Assembly (NCBI GenBank): GCA_903930345.1
Contig: CAIYYI010000161.1
Span: 1 to 47,478 of the forward strand
Source of the DNA: an uncultured Verrucomicrobiota bacterium
GTDB lineage: Bacteria; Verrucomicrobiota; Verrucomicrobiia; Limisphaerales; CAIYYI01
Length of the DNA stretch: 47,478 nt
Direction of reading: 5' to 3'
Part shown: positions 17,967-26,686 of the stretch, piece by piece
Layout of the letters: each line of letters starts with the position of its first letter
How positions within the stretch are numbered: the stretch's first letter is position 1
The notes under the pieces: generated by a model
Seen by the model: the letters and a program-made list of their open reading frames with translations, nothing else
Databases searched by the model: none
Told to the model about the DNA's origin: nothing
Made by a program: the position numbers and the translations under genes

Positions 17967-19205
17967 TCAGACAGCGGCGGGGAAGGGGAGCACCACGGTA
18001 AAGGTGGCCCCCTGGTTCGGCTGGCTGGTGACGCGGATGGAGCCGCCCATGGAGTGGGCTAACTGTCGGCAAATGGCCAGTCCCAGCCCGGTGCCGCCAA
18101 ATTGCCGGGTGGTGCTGCCGTCCGCCTGGGTGAACGCTTCGAAAATCAGCTCGTGCTGGTCGGGGGCAATGCCGATGCCGGTGTCAACCACCTCCACCTG
18201 CACGGTGTGAATGGCCGGGGTGGACTGCTGCTCCAGGCAGGTTGCGCGCAGCACCACGCCACCGGTGCGGGTGAATTTTATGGCGTTGTTCAGCAGGTGC
18301 TGGATGATCTGGCTCACCCGGCTGGCATCGCCCACCAGCGTGTTGGGTGCGTCGGGGCTGACCTCGATCCGCAACGAAAGGCCTTTCTCCCGCGCGCGAT
18401 CAGCAGATTGTTGACCGGCAGCCTCAAGGAGGTCTTTCAGGCAAAAGGGCTCATGGACCAACTCCAAGGACCCTGTTCCAATCCGGGAGTAATCAAGAAT
18501 CTCGGTGAAAACGCGCAGCAGATCCTCAGCGCTTTGGATGGCGGCAGTGACAAACCCGTGTTGTTCGGCGGAAATGGGGGTTCCCTGCAGCAGTTCCAGC
18601 ATCCCCATGATCCCATTGATCGGGGTACGGACCTCATGGCTCATGTTGGCCAGGAACTGGGATTTGGCCCGGGCAGACTCCTGGGCAACCATCAGGGCCT
18701 GTTGCAGCCGGCTTTCTGATTGCAGGCGCTGGTGGACTTCCTGCTCCAGTTGCAGTTTCTGCATCCGCAGTTCCAACTGCCGGTTCCAGATGTTCAGGAG
18801 GGAGTGAACCAAGGCATACAATTCTTCCGCATTAAACGGTTTTTTGAAGTAGTAGATGTTCTCGAGCAGTTTGGCCCGGATGTCCGAGGCCGGCACATCC
18901 GAGTAGGCGGTGATAATGATCAGGATGACGTGCGGATCAATCTGCCGCAGGGCTGTACCGGTCTGGAGCCCGGATAGTCCCCCCATGCGCATGTCGAGAA
19001 TGCAGATGGGGATCTGGTTTTGCCGCTCATATTCGGCCTTGAAGCGACGCAGCAGCGATTCCCCGTCGGTGAAGGTTTCCGCCTGGATGTCGCTGCGCTC
19101 GGAGGGCGCGGTGAAAAACGCGGCTTCCTCCTCCTGCTGGAAAAGGGTCCGGTAATATTCGAGCAATCGAATGTCATCGTCCGCGATCAGAAGACGCTTA
19201 ATCAT
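17967..19205 (-). CDS. Receiver-histidine kinase hybrid (REC-HisKA-HATPase)
   Basis: A 412-residue cytoplasmic signalling protein with the receiver domain first. Residues 1-135 are a REC domain with the acidic pocket Asp9-Asp11, phosphoacceptor Asp71 in 'ICILDMRMGG' and Lys121 in 'FKKP'. A coiled linker (~138-175) leads to HisKA with His190 in 'LANMSHEVRTPI', then a HATPase_c domain with 'HLLNNAIKFT', 'DTGIGI' and 'FGGTGLGLAI'. It has no membrane segment. The ATG at 19205 overlaps the stop of the upstream sensor kinase gene by 8 bases, which implies translational coupling and a phosphorelay between the two. No DNA-binding output domain is present, so a further partner is required. Confidence 0.93.
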   Translation of the reverse strand: MIKRLLIADDDIRLLEYYRTLFQQEEEAAFFTAPSERSDIQAETFTDGESLLRRFKAEYERQNQIPICILDMRMGGLSGLQTGTALRQIDPHVILIIITAYSDVPASDIRAKLLENIYYFKKPFNAEELYALVHSLLNIWNRQLELRMQKLQLEQEVHQRLQSESRLQQALMVAQESARAKSQFLANMSHEVRTPINGIMGMLELLQGTPISAEQHGFVTAAIQSAEDLLRVFTEILDYSRIGTGSLELVHEPFCLKDLLEAAGQQSADRAREKGLSLRIEVSPDAPNTLVGDASRVSQIIQHLLNNAIKFTRTGGVVLRATCLEQQSTPAIHTVQVEVVDTGIGIAPDQHELIFEAFTQADGSTTRQFGGTGLGLAICRQLAHSMGGSIRVTSQPNQGATFTVVLPFPAAV

Positions 19206-21483
19206 CGCCAATTTCCACGGTTATGGTGGCCCCATGCTCGGGACCGGGACTGGCGGCCTCAATCCGGCCGTTGTTTTCGTTGAGAAACACCAGAAAAGAA
19301 TGCAGCCCCAGCCCATGGCCATCCTGTTTGGTGGTGAATCCCGAGGTGAACAGGCAGGACTGGATCTCCGGGCTGAAGCCCTGGCCATTGTCCTGGACTC
19401 GGATGATGGACCGCTGACCAGCCGCACTGGGCGGTTGGAGGATGATCTCAATGCGTCCGGAATCCTTTTGCCGGGATAAGGCGATGGATTCGACGGCATT
19501 CTTGATGACATTCATCAGCCCGTGAATGAGCTGGTGTTTCTGAGTGCGCACCCGGGCGGTTGGACCCGCCGGCACGACGGTCTGCACCCCGTGGGTGTCC
19601 AACATCGGTTTCAGATCGTGCAGCACATTGTTGATGACCTGCAGGAGATCCACCTCCTGCACAAATTTCGGGCTGCGCAGTCGGGTCTGGGTGAACGTCT
19701 CCTGCTGGTGCCGGATGGTTTGCACCATCTGGTTGCGAATTTCACCAATCTCCGCCAGGAAGCCGCGAAGCTTGGGCAGCGCCTTTTGGGACAACACCCT
19801 TTCCAACTGGCTCAGAATCCGCACCGTTTCATCCTCCGCGCCATCCGCCAGGCCGGTGGCGTCACGGTGGTGTTTGATGCCTGTCTGAAGGGCGAGCTGA
19901 TAGCCATCCATGGCCTCCAGCACCTTGCGCATCTGGAAAAGCTTGCCGTCCACCGCACTCAGGGAATTACCCACGTTGTGCAGGTAGGAGCTGGCCGATT
20001 CAAACAGTCCGGCGTTGTACGCATACTCCGTCTCGCGGGCCTTCAATTGCTCTCGTAACTGGGCTTCAACCAGGGCCCGGGTCCGCTCGTTCAGCTCCGC
20101 GCTCATCAGGTTGAAGTTGTCGGAGAGGCGGTCGATCTCCTCCACTCCGGCGTGTTCCAGTCGCAGGTGCGATCCCTCCCGGCCGACCTGGGCGGTGGCT
20201 TCGGCCAGATCCTTGATGGGTGCGGCAATTTGTTCGGCCAGCTTGCGGGAACGGCTTAGCAGCATCACGAAAAAGCCCGCGTAAAACGCCGCCATGAGAA
20301 GCACCATGAACAATCCGATCTGTCGGCTGAGGTGATTTAGCACCTGGATGGAGCTGAACACCACATCGCGGTCGGCGATGATCATCAGGCGCCAGCCCGT
20401 TTCGGGAATCCGGGCCTGGGAGATGAGGTAGGTTTTATCACTGGTTACCACGGTTCCATAGGCCAGGTTAAGCTCCACCAGTTCCTTGAATTGCCGGGCC
20501 ACTGCCAGGTTCGGATTGCGGGTCAGCGCGTATTCCTCCGGTTTCAGCACCTCCTTGCTGATGGCGGTGTGATACACATGCCCCTTGAGTTCCTGGAGCC
20601 CCAGGATTGATTCCACCGCCGAGGGCATGGCCAGGATCGTGCTGCTTTCATCCACCAGAAACGCGCTGGCGTTCCACGGCAGTTTCAGGTTCAGGGTCTG
20701 CTCCACGAAGTTCTTGGTGGTCACGTCCAGTCCGGTGACGCCTTCCAGAAAGTCCCCCCGGTAAACCGGGACCACGCAGGAGACCATCCAGCCCTGGCCG
20801 GCCGGATCCAGGTAGGCCCCGGTCCAGACCGGTTTACGTGCCGGGTTGTGCGAGGCATCCGCCAGGTAGTAGAAGTTGTATTCCGGGATGTTCATGTCCG
20901 GCGGATACTGGGCGAAAACGTCCGGAATGAACGGATAAAGCCGGTTCAGGTTGTCAAAGCTGTTAAAGTAGGCGGACACGATGTTGCTGCTGCGGTTGAC
21001 CACCTGTTGGAACAAAGGATCAAAAGCCTCGGTTAGCCGGGCTTTGTCCATCTGGGTGGGGCCGACCGTGGTGCCCCGAAAATAGATCGCGCTGCTGCCA
21101 TTGGTGTTGAGCTTGTAGAGCACCCCGTTGGTGGCCCGCCCAAAGCGGGGTTCCGGTCCGGGCAGGGGGAAGCGGGACGGGTCGGCGAAGAACCGCTCAT
21201 GCTCGCTCTGAAGCAAGCCCGCCAGGCGCGTGGTTTCGCGCAGCTCAGCGCTGATGATTTGCGCGCTTTTGTTGGCCAGGTGGGGCAGGGTTTCCGTTGC
21301 GTCCAGCAGCAGCGTTTCTTTGGTTTTGCCAGAGATGTACCAGTTCACACCGAAGTAAACCAGCAGCAGCAGCACCTCGATGGTGAAAATGGGCAGAAGT
21401 GCCGACCTCAGGTAGTAACGGTACAACAATCTCCGCAGAGAGATGGCTGTTTTATCATTTGACGCACGTCTGGGCGAGGTCAT
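19198..21483 (-). CDS. Membrane sensor histidine kinase with periplasmic dCache-like domain
   Basis: A 761-residue sensor. A first transmembrane helix at ~27-50 is followed by a ~300-residue periplasmic part with dCache character ('GWMVSCVVPVYRGDFLEGVTGLDV'), a second helix near 'IGLFMVLLMAAFYAGFFVML', a HAMP-like linker, a coiled coil and the kinase core. The phosphoacceptor region is the variant 'SYLHNVGNSLSAV' (His near residue 502), which differs from the classical SHE.RTP box. The ATPase part has 'LMNVIKNAVESI', 'VQDNGQGF' and 'GHGLGLHSFLVF'. The start ATG 21483 places the basic N-terminus just before helix 1. It overlaps the downstream REC-kinase gene. The ligand is unknown; dCache domains often bind small organic molecules. 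Confidence 0.92.
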   Translation of the reverse strand: MTSPRRASNDKTAISLRRLLYRYYLRSALLPIFTIEVLLLLVYFGVNWYISGKTKETLLLDATETLPHLANKSAQIISAELRETTRLAGLLQSEHERFFADPSRFPLPGPEPRFGRATNGVLYKLNTNGSSAIYFRGTTVGPTQMDKARLTEAFDPLFQQVVNRSSNIVSAYFNSFDNLNRLYPFIPDVFAQYPPDMNIPEYNFYYLADASHNPARKPVWTGAYLDPAGQGWMVSCVVPVYRGDFLEGVTGLDVTTKNFVEQTLNLKLPWNASAFLVDESSTILAMPSAVESILGLQELKGHVYHTAISKEVLKPEEYALTRNPNLAVARQFKELVELNLAYGTVVTSDKTYLISQARIPETGWRLMIIADRDVVFSSIQVLNHLSRQIGLFMVLLMAAFYAGFFVMLLSRSRKLAEQIAAPIKDLAEATAQVGREGSHLRLEHAGVEEIDRLSDNFNLMSAELNERTRALVEAQLREQLKARETEYAYNAGLFESASSYLHNVGNSLSAVDGKLFQMRKVLEAMDGYQLALQTGIKHHRDATGLADGAEDETVRILSQLERVLSQKALPKLRGFLAEIGEIRNQMVQTIRHQQETFTQTRLRSPKFVQEVDLLQVINNVLHDLKPMLDTHGVQTVVPAGPTARVRTQKHQLIHGLMNVIKNAVESIALSRQKDSGRIEIILQPPSAAGQRSIIRVQDNGQGFSPEIQSCLFTSGFTTKQDGHGLGLHSFLVFLNENNGRIEAASPGPEHGATITVEIGDD

Positions 21484-21653
21484 GATTTTATTCAAAGTAC
21501 TGGAACCTGGGTTGCAAGCTTTGATGGCGACCACACCATCAGCACCAGTAAGCAACCTTTGCCTACCGACCGGACCAAGTCAAAAACAATCACCAGGTGT
21601 TTTGTGCGAAATTCAACCCTGCCGGTGAACGTATGCAAAAATGCCGATCAGCG

Positions 21654-23441
21654 TCACCTGAGCTTCTGTGGGGGCAGTCCCTCATGGGTCATCTGCACCG
21701 GTTTGATCAGCCCCTGGGCGTCAAACTCCATCCTGTCGATGCAGGTGATCCGGTAGTTGCCGTCTTTCACCCCCAGCGGGCGGCGGTGGTAAACGATGTA
21801 CCAGGCGTCCGCCAACGCATTATGGATCACCGAGTGATGCCCGGCACCGGTGGCGATGGTGGCATCCTGTTGCAGGATTTTCCCGATCCGCTGGAACGGT
21901 CCCAGCGGTGAATCCGCCATGGCATACGCCACGGAGTAGTTGGGCCCGGTCCAGCCCCCCTCCGACCACATGAAGTAGTATTTGCCGCCCCGCCAGAACA
22001 TGAACGGCCCCTCGACATAGCCCTGGGGGGTGATCTCTTTGAAGACCGATTGATCGGGGAACGGCAGGAAGCCGGTGAAATCCTCCCGCAGGCGGGTGAT
22101 GTTGCAGTGCCGCCAGCCGCCATAGATCAGGTAGTAACTCCCATCCCGATCCTGAAACACAAACTGGTCGATCGGCTGGGCGCCGTTGTGGAACTTGTCG
22201 ATCAGCGGCTTGCCCAAGTGATCCTTGAAAGGGCCCGCCGGATGGTTCGCCACCGCCACCCCAATGCCGCCCGGTTGCTGGTCGTTCTGGATGTCATTGG
22301 CGCCGAAAAACAGGTAGTATTTTTTATCCTTCTGGATGATGGCGGGTGCCCACAGCGCTCGTTTTGCCCACCGGATGGCGTTGGTGTCCATGATCCGGCT
22401 GTGCTTGGTCCAGGTCACCAGATCCGGGGAGGAAAAGGCGTCCAGAAAGACCTGCTGATCATACGGGGCCGAGTAGGTGGGAAAGATCCAGTAATCGGAG
22501 CCGAAAACCGCCCCTTCCGGATCCGCGTACCAGCCTTCGAACACGGGATTGCCGGCCCGTCCGGCCCGGGATTTGCCCCGGGTGGCATCCCGGTAGGCCA
22601 CGCCCACATCGGTGGGGATGCCGCTGCGGGGACTGACCAGGGCGCTATGCTCCCAGGGGGAGGCGGTCCACTTCAGCTCAAACCAGGCGTAACGCTCCAC
22701 ATAGGGCAGTGCTTCCAGCATGGGCAGGGCGCGCCGGAGGAATGCCGCGTTTTGCAGGCGATCCATGGGGGCGTGCGTGGTTTTCAGCCACTTGCCGGTG
22801 GAACCTGAAAACTCGGTCAGCCAGATCGGTTTGCCATAGCGCTGCCAGTTCTCCTCCAGAAACCGCCGCAACCGCTCCACGGCGTCCGGGTGGGTGACGT
22901 CGCCATACCAGTGCAGGCAGATGAAATCCACGCGATACTGGCGTCGGCCGGCCTCCCGCATGAACTCTGGCAGCCAGGGGCCGCCGTTGGCGGGGGCTGG
23001 GCTGCCCAGGCGCAGGCCGGTGGCCATCAGTTTCGGCCACAGCTCCAGGGCTTGCTGAACGGTCAGGTTGGCCTGGTCGCGGGCGTCGGGTTCATTGAAG
23101 CCCAGCAGCGCCCGGGCACCGCTTTCCTGGACCTGTGCCAACACCTCGGCGGTGGTTTCGCGGGCACCCCAGATCATGGGGACAAACTCGGCGCGCACCT
23201 GGGCGTGGTTGGGATCCGGCGCGCCGCCCCAGTTGTAGTACCACTGGCAGCCCAGCTCATCAATTTTTCCGGACAGGTGGTTGTGCTCCCCGGCACCGTT
23301 CCAAAAGCCCACCCCCTTCTTGCCGGTGATGGGTGCGGTTGGCGGCTCGGCGGCGGTGGCCAGGCTGGCCAGGAGCCAGACCCAGAGGGGCAGTGTCACG
23401 CGCCAATCGGCCTTCCGCCGACCTTCACTCAGGATTGTCAT
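21654..23441 (-). CDS. Secreted two-domain glycosidase: GH128-like plus GH43-like
   Basis: A 595-residue exported protein (signal peptide ending near ATAAEP, residue ~31). Residues ~40-285 match the Glyco_hydro_cc/GH128 type seen in endo-beta-1,3-glucanases: acid/base Glu117 in 'LLGFNEPDA' and nucleophile Glu210 in 'IWLTEFSG', with 'FICLHWYG' between them. Residues ~298-590 are a five-blade GH43-type propeller with all three expected acids: Asp307 in 'GWYADPEG', Asp425 in 'QPIDQF' and Glu477 in 'YVEGPFMFW'. GH43 enzymes mostly cut arabinosyl, xylosyl or galactosyl bonds. Both sites look intact, so the protein may act on mixed glucan/arabinan-type material. The start is ATG 23441. The upstream ABC operon is divergent. 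Confidence 0.87.
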   Translation of the reverse strand: MTILSEGRRKADWRVTLPLWVWLLASLATAAEPPTAPITGKKGVGFWNGAGEHNHLSGKIDELGCQWYYNWGGAPDPNHAQVRAEFVPMIWGARETTAEVLAQVQESGARALLGFNEPDARDQANLTVQQALELWPKLMATGLRLGSPAPANGGPWLPEFMREAGRRQYRVDFICLHWYGDVTHPDAVERLRRFLEENWQRYGKPIWLTEFSGSTGKWLKTTHAPMDRLQNAAFLRRALPMLEALPYVERYAWFELKWTASPWEHSALVSPRSGIPTDVGVAYRDATRGKSRAGRAGNPVFEGWYADPEGAVFGSDYWIFPTYSAPYDQQVFLDAFSSPDLVTWTKHSRIMDTNAIRWAKRALWAPAIIQKDKKYYLFFGANDIQNDQQPGGIGVAVANHPAGPFKDHLGKPLIDKFHNGAQPIDQFVFQDRDGSYYLIYGGWRHCNITRLREDFTGFLPFPDQSVFKEITPQGYVEGPFMFWRGGKYYFMWSEGGWTGPNYSVAYAMADSPLGPFQRIGKILQQDATIATGAGHHSVIHNALADAWYIVYHRRPLGVKDGNYRITCIDRMEFDAQGLIKPVQMTHEGLPPQKLR

Positions 23442-23520
23442 GCCCCTAAAGGAAGGTTTTTCACGGCGGATTGACAACTCAAAATTGCCTGCGGCGGAAA
23501 AATTATCGCTCAGGGGGTGC

Positions 23521-23549
23521 TTGACGCTGCCTGGGTGAAAGGTTAGTTA
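23521..23549 (+). promoter_or_regulatory. Sigma70-like promoter of the ABC transporter operon
   Basis: TTGACG at 23521-23526 and TAGTTA at 23544-23549 are separated by 17 bases, ending 12 bases before the first start codon. The fit to the -35/-10 consensus is fair. It lies in the 120-base gap between two divergent genes. The short distance to ATG 23562 would leave a very short leader. Confidence 0.45.
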
Positions 23550-23561
23550 CCACCCGGGACC

Positions 23562-24305
23562 ATGACCATGACAACCTCGAACCAACCCGTGGCGGCGGCT
23601 CGCGACCAGGTGTTCCGGGTGCGCAACCTCACCAAGGTGTATGGTTCCGGCGCGGCGGAGGTGCGGGCGCTGGATGGAGTGGATCTGGACCTGCACGCGG
23701 GGGAACTCATCGTCCTGCTCGGCCCCTCCGGCAGCGGCAAGACCACCCTGCTGAACAACCTGGGCGGTCTGGATGTGCCCACCTCCGGGGAGTTGTGGTA
23801 TCACGACCTGGACCTGACGGCCAGTGATGAGGACACGCTCACCCGGTACCGCCGCGACAGCGTGGGTTTCATCTTCCAGTTTTACAACCTGATCCCCAGC
23901 CTGACGGCACTGGAAAACGTGGCCCTCATCACCGAGATCGCCCGGGATCCGCTGCCCCCGGAGGAGGCGCTCGCCCTGGTGAATCTCAGCCCGCGCCAGG
24001 ATCATTTCCCCGCCCAGCTTTCCGGCGGGGAACAGCAGCGGGTGGCCATTGCCCGGGCCATCGCCAAACGCCCGCAGGTGCTGCTGTGCGACGAGCCCAC
24101 CGGGGCGCTGGATGTGCGGACCGGCATTGTGGTGCTGGAGGCGATTGAGCGGGTGAACCGTGAGCTTGGCGCGCTCACGGTGGTGATCACGCACAATGCG
24201 GTCATGGCGGACATGGCCGACCGGGTGATCCACTTCTCGGATGGCCGGGTGCATCACAGCCACCATAACGCGCACCGCCAACCGCCCAGCAGCCTGAGGT
24301 GGTGA
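23562..24305 (+). CDS. ABC transporter ATP-binding protein (MacB/LolD type)
   Basis: A 247-residue ATPase that powers a type VII-like export or mechanotransmission system. Walker A is 'GPSGSGKTT', the Q-loop region is '[18 protein letters not shown]', the signature is 'LSGGEQQR', Walker B is '[12 protein letters not shown]' and the H-loop is 'VVITHN'. The pattern '[12 protein letters not shown]' is typical of the LolD/MacB/FtsE group. The tail is His-rich ([11 protein letters not shown]). ATG at 23562, or the one two codons later, can start the protein. Its stop overlaps the start of the permease gene by one base (TGATG), so the two are coupled. Confidence 0.95.
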   Translation: MTMTTSNQPVAAARDQVFRVRNLTKVYGSGAAEVRALDGVDLDLHAGELIVLLGPSGSGKTTLLNNLGGLDVPTSGELWYHDLDLTASDEDTLTRYRRDSVGFIFQFYNLIPSLTALENVALITEIARDPLPPEEALALVNLSPRQDHFPAQLSGGEQQRVAIARAIAKRPQVLLCDEPTGALDVRTGIVVLEAIERVNRELGALTVVITHNAVMADMADRVIHFSDGRVHHSHHNAHRQPPSSLRW

Positions 24306-26671
24306 TGCTTTCCCACCTTGATCGCAAGCTCTGGCGCGACCTGAACCGCATGAAGGGGCAGGCCCTGGCGGTGGCCTTGGTCATGGCCTGCGGCCTGGCG
24401 ATGATGATCATGGCGCGCAGCCTGATTTACTCCCTGGACAGCTCCCGGCGCGAATACTACGAGGCCCACCATTTTGCGGAGGTCTTCGCCCACCTCAAGC
24501 GCGCCCCGCTGTGGGTGGCGGAGTCCGCCTCCCAGGTGCCCGGCGTGGCGGCGGTGCAGCCCGGGGTATCGGTGCAGGTCACCCTGGACATCCCCGGCCT
24601 GGATGAGCCCGCCAGCGGACTGGTCCGCTCCCTGCCGGATTTCGGCTCGCCCGAGCTGAACCGGTTGTTCCTGCGCACGGGCCAGTGGCTCCGCCCGGGC
24701 AGCCGCCGGGAGGTGCTGGTGGGGGAGGCCTTTGCCCTGGCCAACCGCCTGCATCCGGGGGACACCATCGCGCTCCTGCTCAATGGCCGCCGCCAGGAGA
24801 TGCGCATCGCCGGCATCGTGCTTTCCCCGGAGTTCATCTTCGAGTCCCGTCCGGGCGCGGCGCTGCCTGACAACCGCACCTTTGGCATTTTCTGGATGCC
24901 CTACACCGAGCTGGCCTCGGCGTTTCGCCTGGATGGAGCCTTCAATTACCTGGCGGTCTCCCTCGCCCCCGGGGTGGCGGAACGGCCGGTGATGGCCGCG
25001 TTGGACCGCCTGCTGGCCCCCTATGGCGGGCTGGGATCGTATGGCCGGGCGGATCACCCCTCGCACATCCGGGTGTCCGACGAAATCCGGGTGCTGCAAA
25101 TCCTGGCGCTGGGTTTTCCGCTGGTGTTCCTAAGCGTGGCCGCCTTCATGACCAACGCCGTGCTCTCCCGTTTGCTGACGTTGCAGCGCGAGCAGATCGC
25201 CATCCTCAAGGCTTTCGGCTTCACCAACCGGCAGATCGGCATCCACTACCTGAAGTTTGCCTTTGTCATGGTGGCGGCGGGCACGGTGCTGGGCGGGGTG
25301 GGCGGGGTGTTCCTGGGGCACCGGCTGGTGGGCATGTACCACATGTTTTTTCGTTTCCCCGACCTCTCCTTTCGCTTTGATCCCGCCGCGCTGGTGCTGG
25401 CCCTGGTGGTCAGTGTCGGGGCCGCCACGTTGGGTGTTCTCAGCTCCGTGCGCCGCGCCGCGCGGCTGCCCCCCTCCGAGGCCATGCGGCCCGAGCCGCC
25501 CGCCAATTACCGGCCGGCCTTGGTGGAGCGCACGGGGGTGGCCCGGTTTTTCTCCAACACGTTTCGCATCGCCGTGCGGAACCTGGAGCGCAAGCCCTGG
25601 CAGGCGGCTTTCACCGTGGCGGGCCTGGCCCTGGCCACGGGGATTCTGATTGTGCCCAACACCTTCCGTGACGGCGTGCAGAGCATCCTTGGATTCCAAT
25701 GGGATGTGATCCAGCGCCAGGACGTCACCGTGGGGCTGGTGGAACCCTCCAGCGTGGAGGTGTGCCAGCACCTGCGCCAGTTGCCCGGCGTGCTGGCGGT
25801 GGAGCCGGTGCGGCACGCGCTGGCCCGGGTTTACTTTGGGCAGCACCGCCGCCAGATTGCCATCCAGGGCCTGCCTCCCGAGGGGTTGCACAACCGGGTG
25901 GTGGACGCGCATAACCGCCAGATCCCGCTCCCCAGCCAGGGATTGGTGATCTCGGTCAAACTCGCCCAGGTGCTGGGCGCCCAGGCCGGGGATGAACTCA
26001 CGGTGGAGATCCTGGAGGGCAAACGGGTGACCCGCTCCGTGCCCATTGTGGCCCTGGCCGAGGATTTCACCGGGCTGGCGGCCTACATGGCCCTGCCCGC
26101 CCTGAACCGGTTGCTGCTGGAGGGGGACATCATCACCGGGGCCTCGTTCAAGGTCGATGATGCCGTCCGCCCGGCGTTTCTGCGCGCGCTCAAAACCGTG
26201 CCCCGCATCAACTGGGTGGCGGTGAAGAATTCCCTGCGGCAGAATTTCCGGGAAACCACCGCCGCCAGCATCAACCTGATCCAGACGATTTACCTGGTGT
26301 TTGCCACGGTGGTGGCTTTTGGGGTAGTTTATAATAACGCCCGCATTTCCCTGGCGGAACGCGCCCGGGAGCTGGCCACGCTGCGGGTGATCGGGTTTTC
26401 GCGGCGCGAGGTGGGGGCGGTGCTCGTGACGGAGCTGGTGCTGCTCGCCCTGGTGGCGGTGCCGTTGGGCTTGCTGCTGGGCACCGGTTTTGCCACTGTC
26501 ATCATCCGTTCGGTCAACACGGAGACAGTGCGCCTGCCGTTGGTGCTCACCAGCGGCAACTATGCCTTCGCCATTTCCGTCGTGGTGGTGGCCGCCACAT
26601 TGTCCGCGCTGAGCGTGCTGCGCAAACTCGGCCAGTTGAATCTGGTGGGTGCGTTAAAAGCCCCGGAATAG
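24305..26671 (+). CDS. FtsX-type ABC permease with duplicated membrane module
   Basis: A 788-residue inner-membrane protein. A first helix (~20-38) is followed by a large extracytoplasmic domain (~45-255) and three helices ('LALGFPLVFLSVAAFM', 'FVMVAAGTVLGGVGG', 'LVLALVVSVGAATLGV'). The layout then repeats: a helix at 'FTVAGLALATGILIV', a second extracytoplasmic domain, and three C-terminal helices. This is the eight-helix, two-FtsX arrangement, unlike four-helix MacB. Such permeases work with a LolD-like ATPase to move lipids, lipoproteins or peptides, or to transmit force. It lies between the ATPase and a HlyD-type adaptor, so a cell-envelope export role is likely. The start ATG 24305 overlaps the upstream stop. 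Confidence 0.92.
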   Translation: MLSHLDRKLWRDLNRMKGQALAVALVMACGLAMMIMARSLIYSLDSSRREYYEAHHFAEVFAHLKRAPLWVAESASQVPGVAAVQPGVSVQVTLDIPGLDEPASGLVRSLPDFGSPELNRLFLRTGQWLRPGSRREVLVGEAFALANRLHPGDTIALLLNGRRQEMRIAGIVLSPEFIFESRPGAALPDNRTFGIFWMPYTELASAFRLDGAFNYLAVSLAPGVAERPVMAALDRLLAPYGGLGSYGRADHPSHIRVSDEIRVLQILALGFPLVFLSVAAFMTNAVLSRLLTLQREQIAILKAFGFTNRQIGIHYLKFAFVMVAAGTVLGGVGGVFLGHRLVGMYHMFFRFPDLSFRFDPAALVLALVVSVGAATLGVLSSVRRAARLPPSEAMRPEPPANYRPALVERTGVARFFSNTFRIAVRNLERKPWQAAFTVAGLALATGILIVPNTFRDGVQSILGFQWDVIQRQDVTVGLVEPSSVEVCQHLRQLPGVLAVEPVRHALARVYFGQHRRQIAIQGLPPEGLHNRVVDAHNRQIPLPSQGLVISVKLAQVLGAQAGDELTVEILEGKRVTRSVPIVALAEDFTGLAAYMALPALNRLLLEGDIITGASFKVDDAVRPAFLRALKTVPRINWVAVKNSLRQNFRETTAASINLIQTIYLVFATVVAFGVVYNNARISLAERARELATLRVIGFSRREVGAVLVTELVLLALVAVPLGLLLGTGFATVIIRSVNTETVRLPLVLTSGNYAFAISVVVVAATLSALSVLRKLGQLNLVGALKAPE

Positions 26672-26686
26672 GGGCCGTGATTGCCT

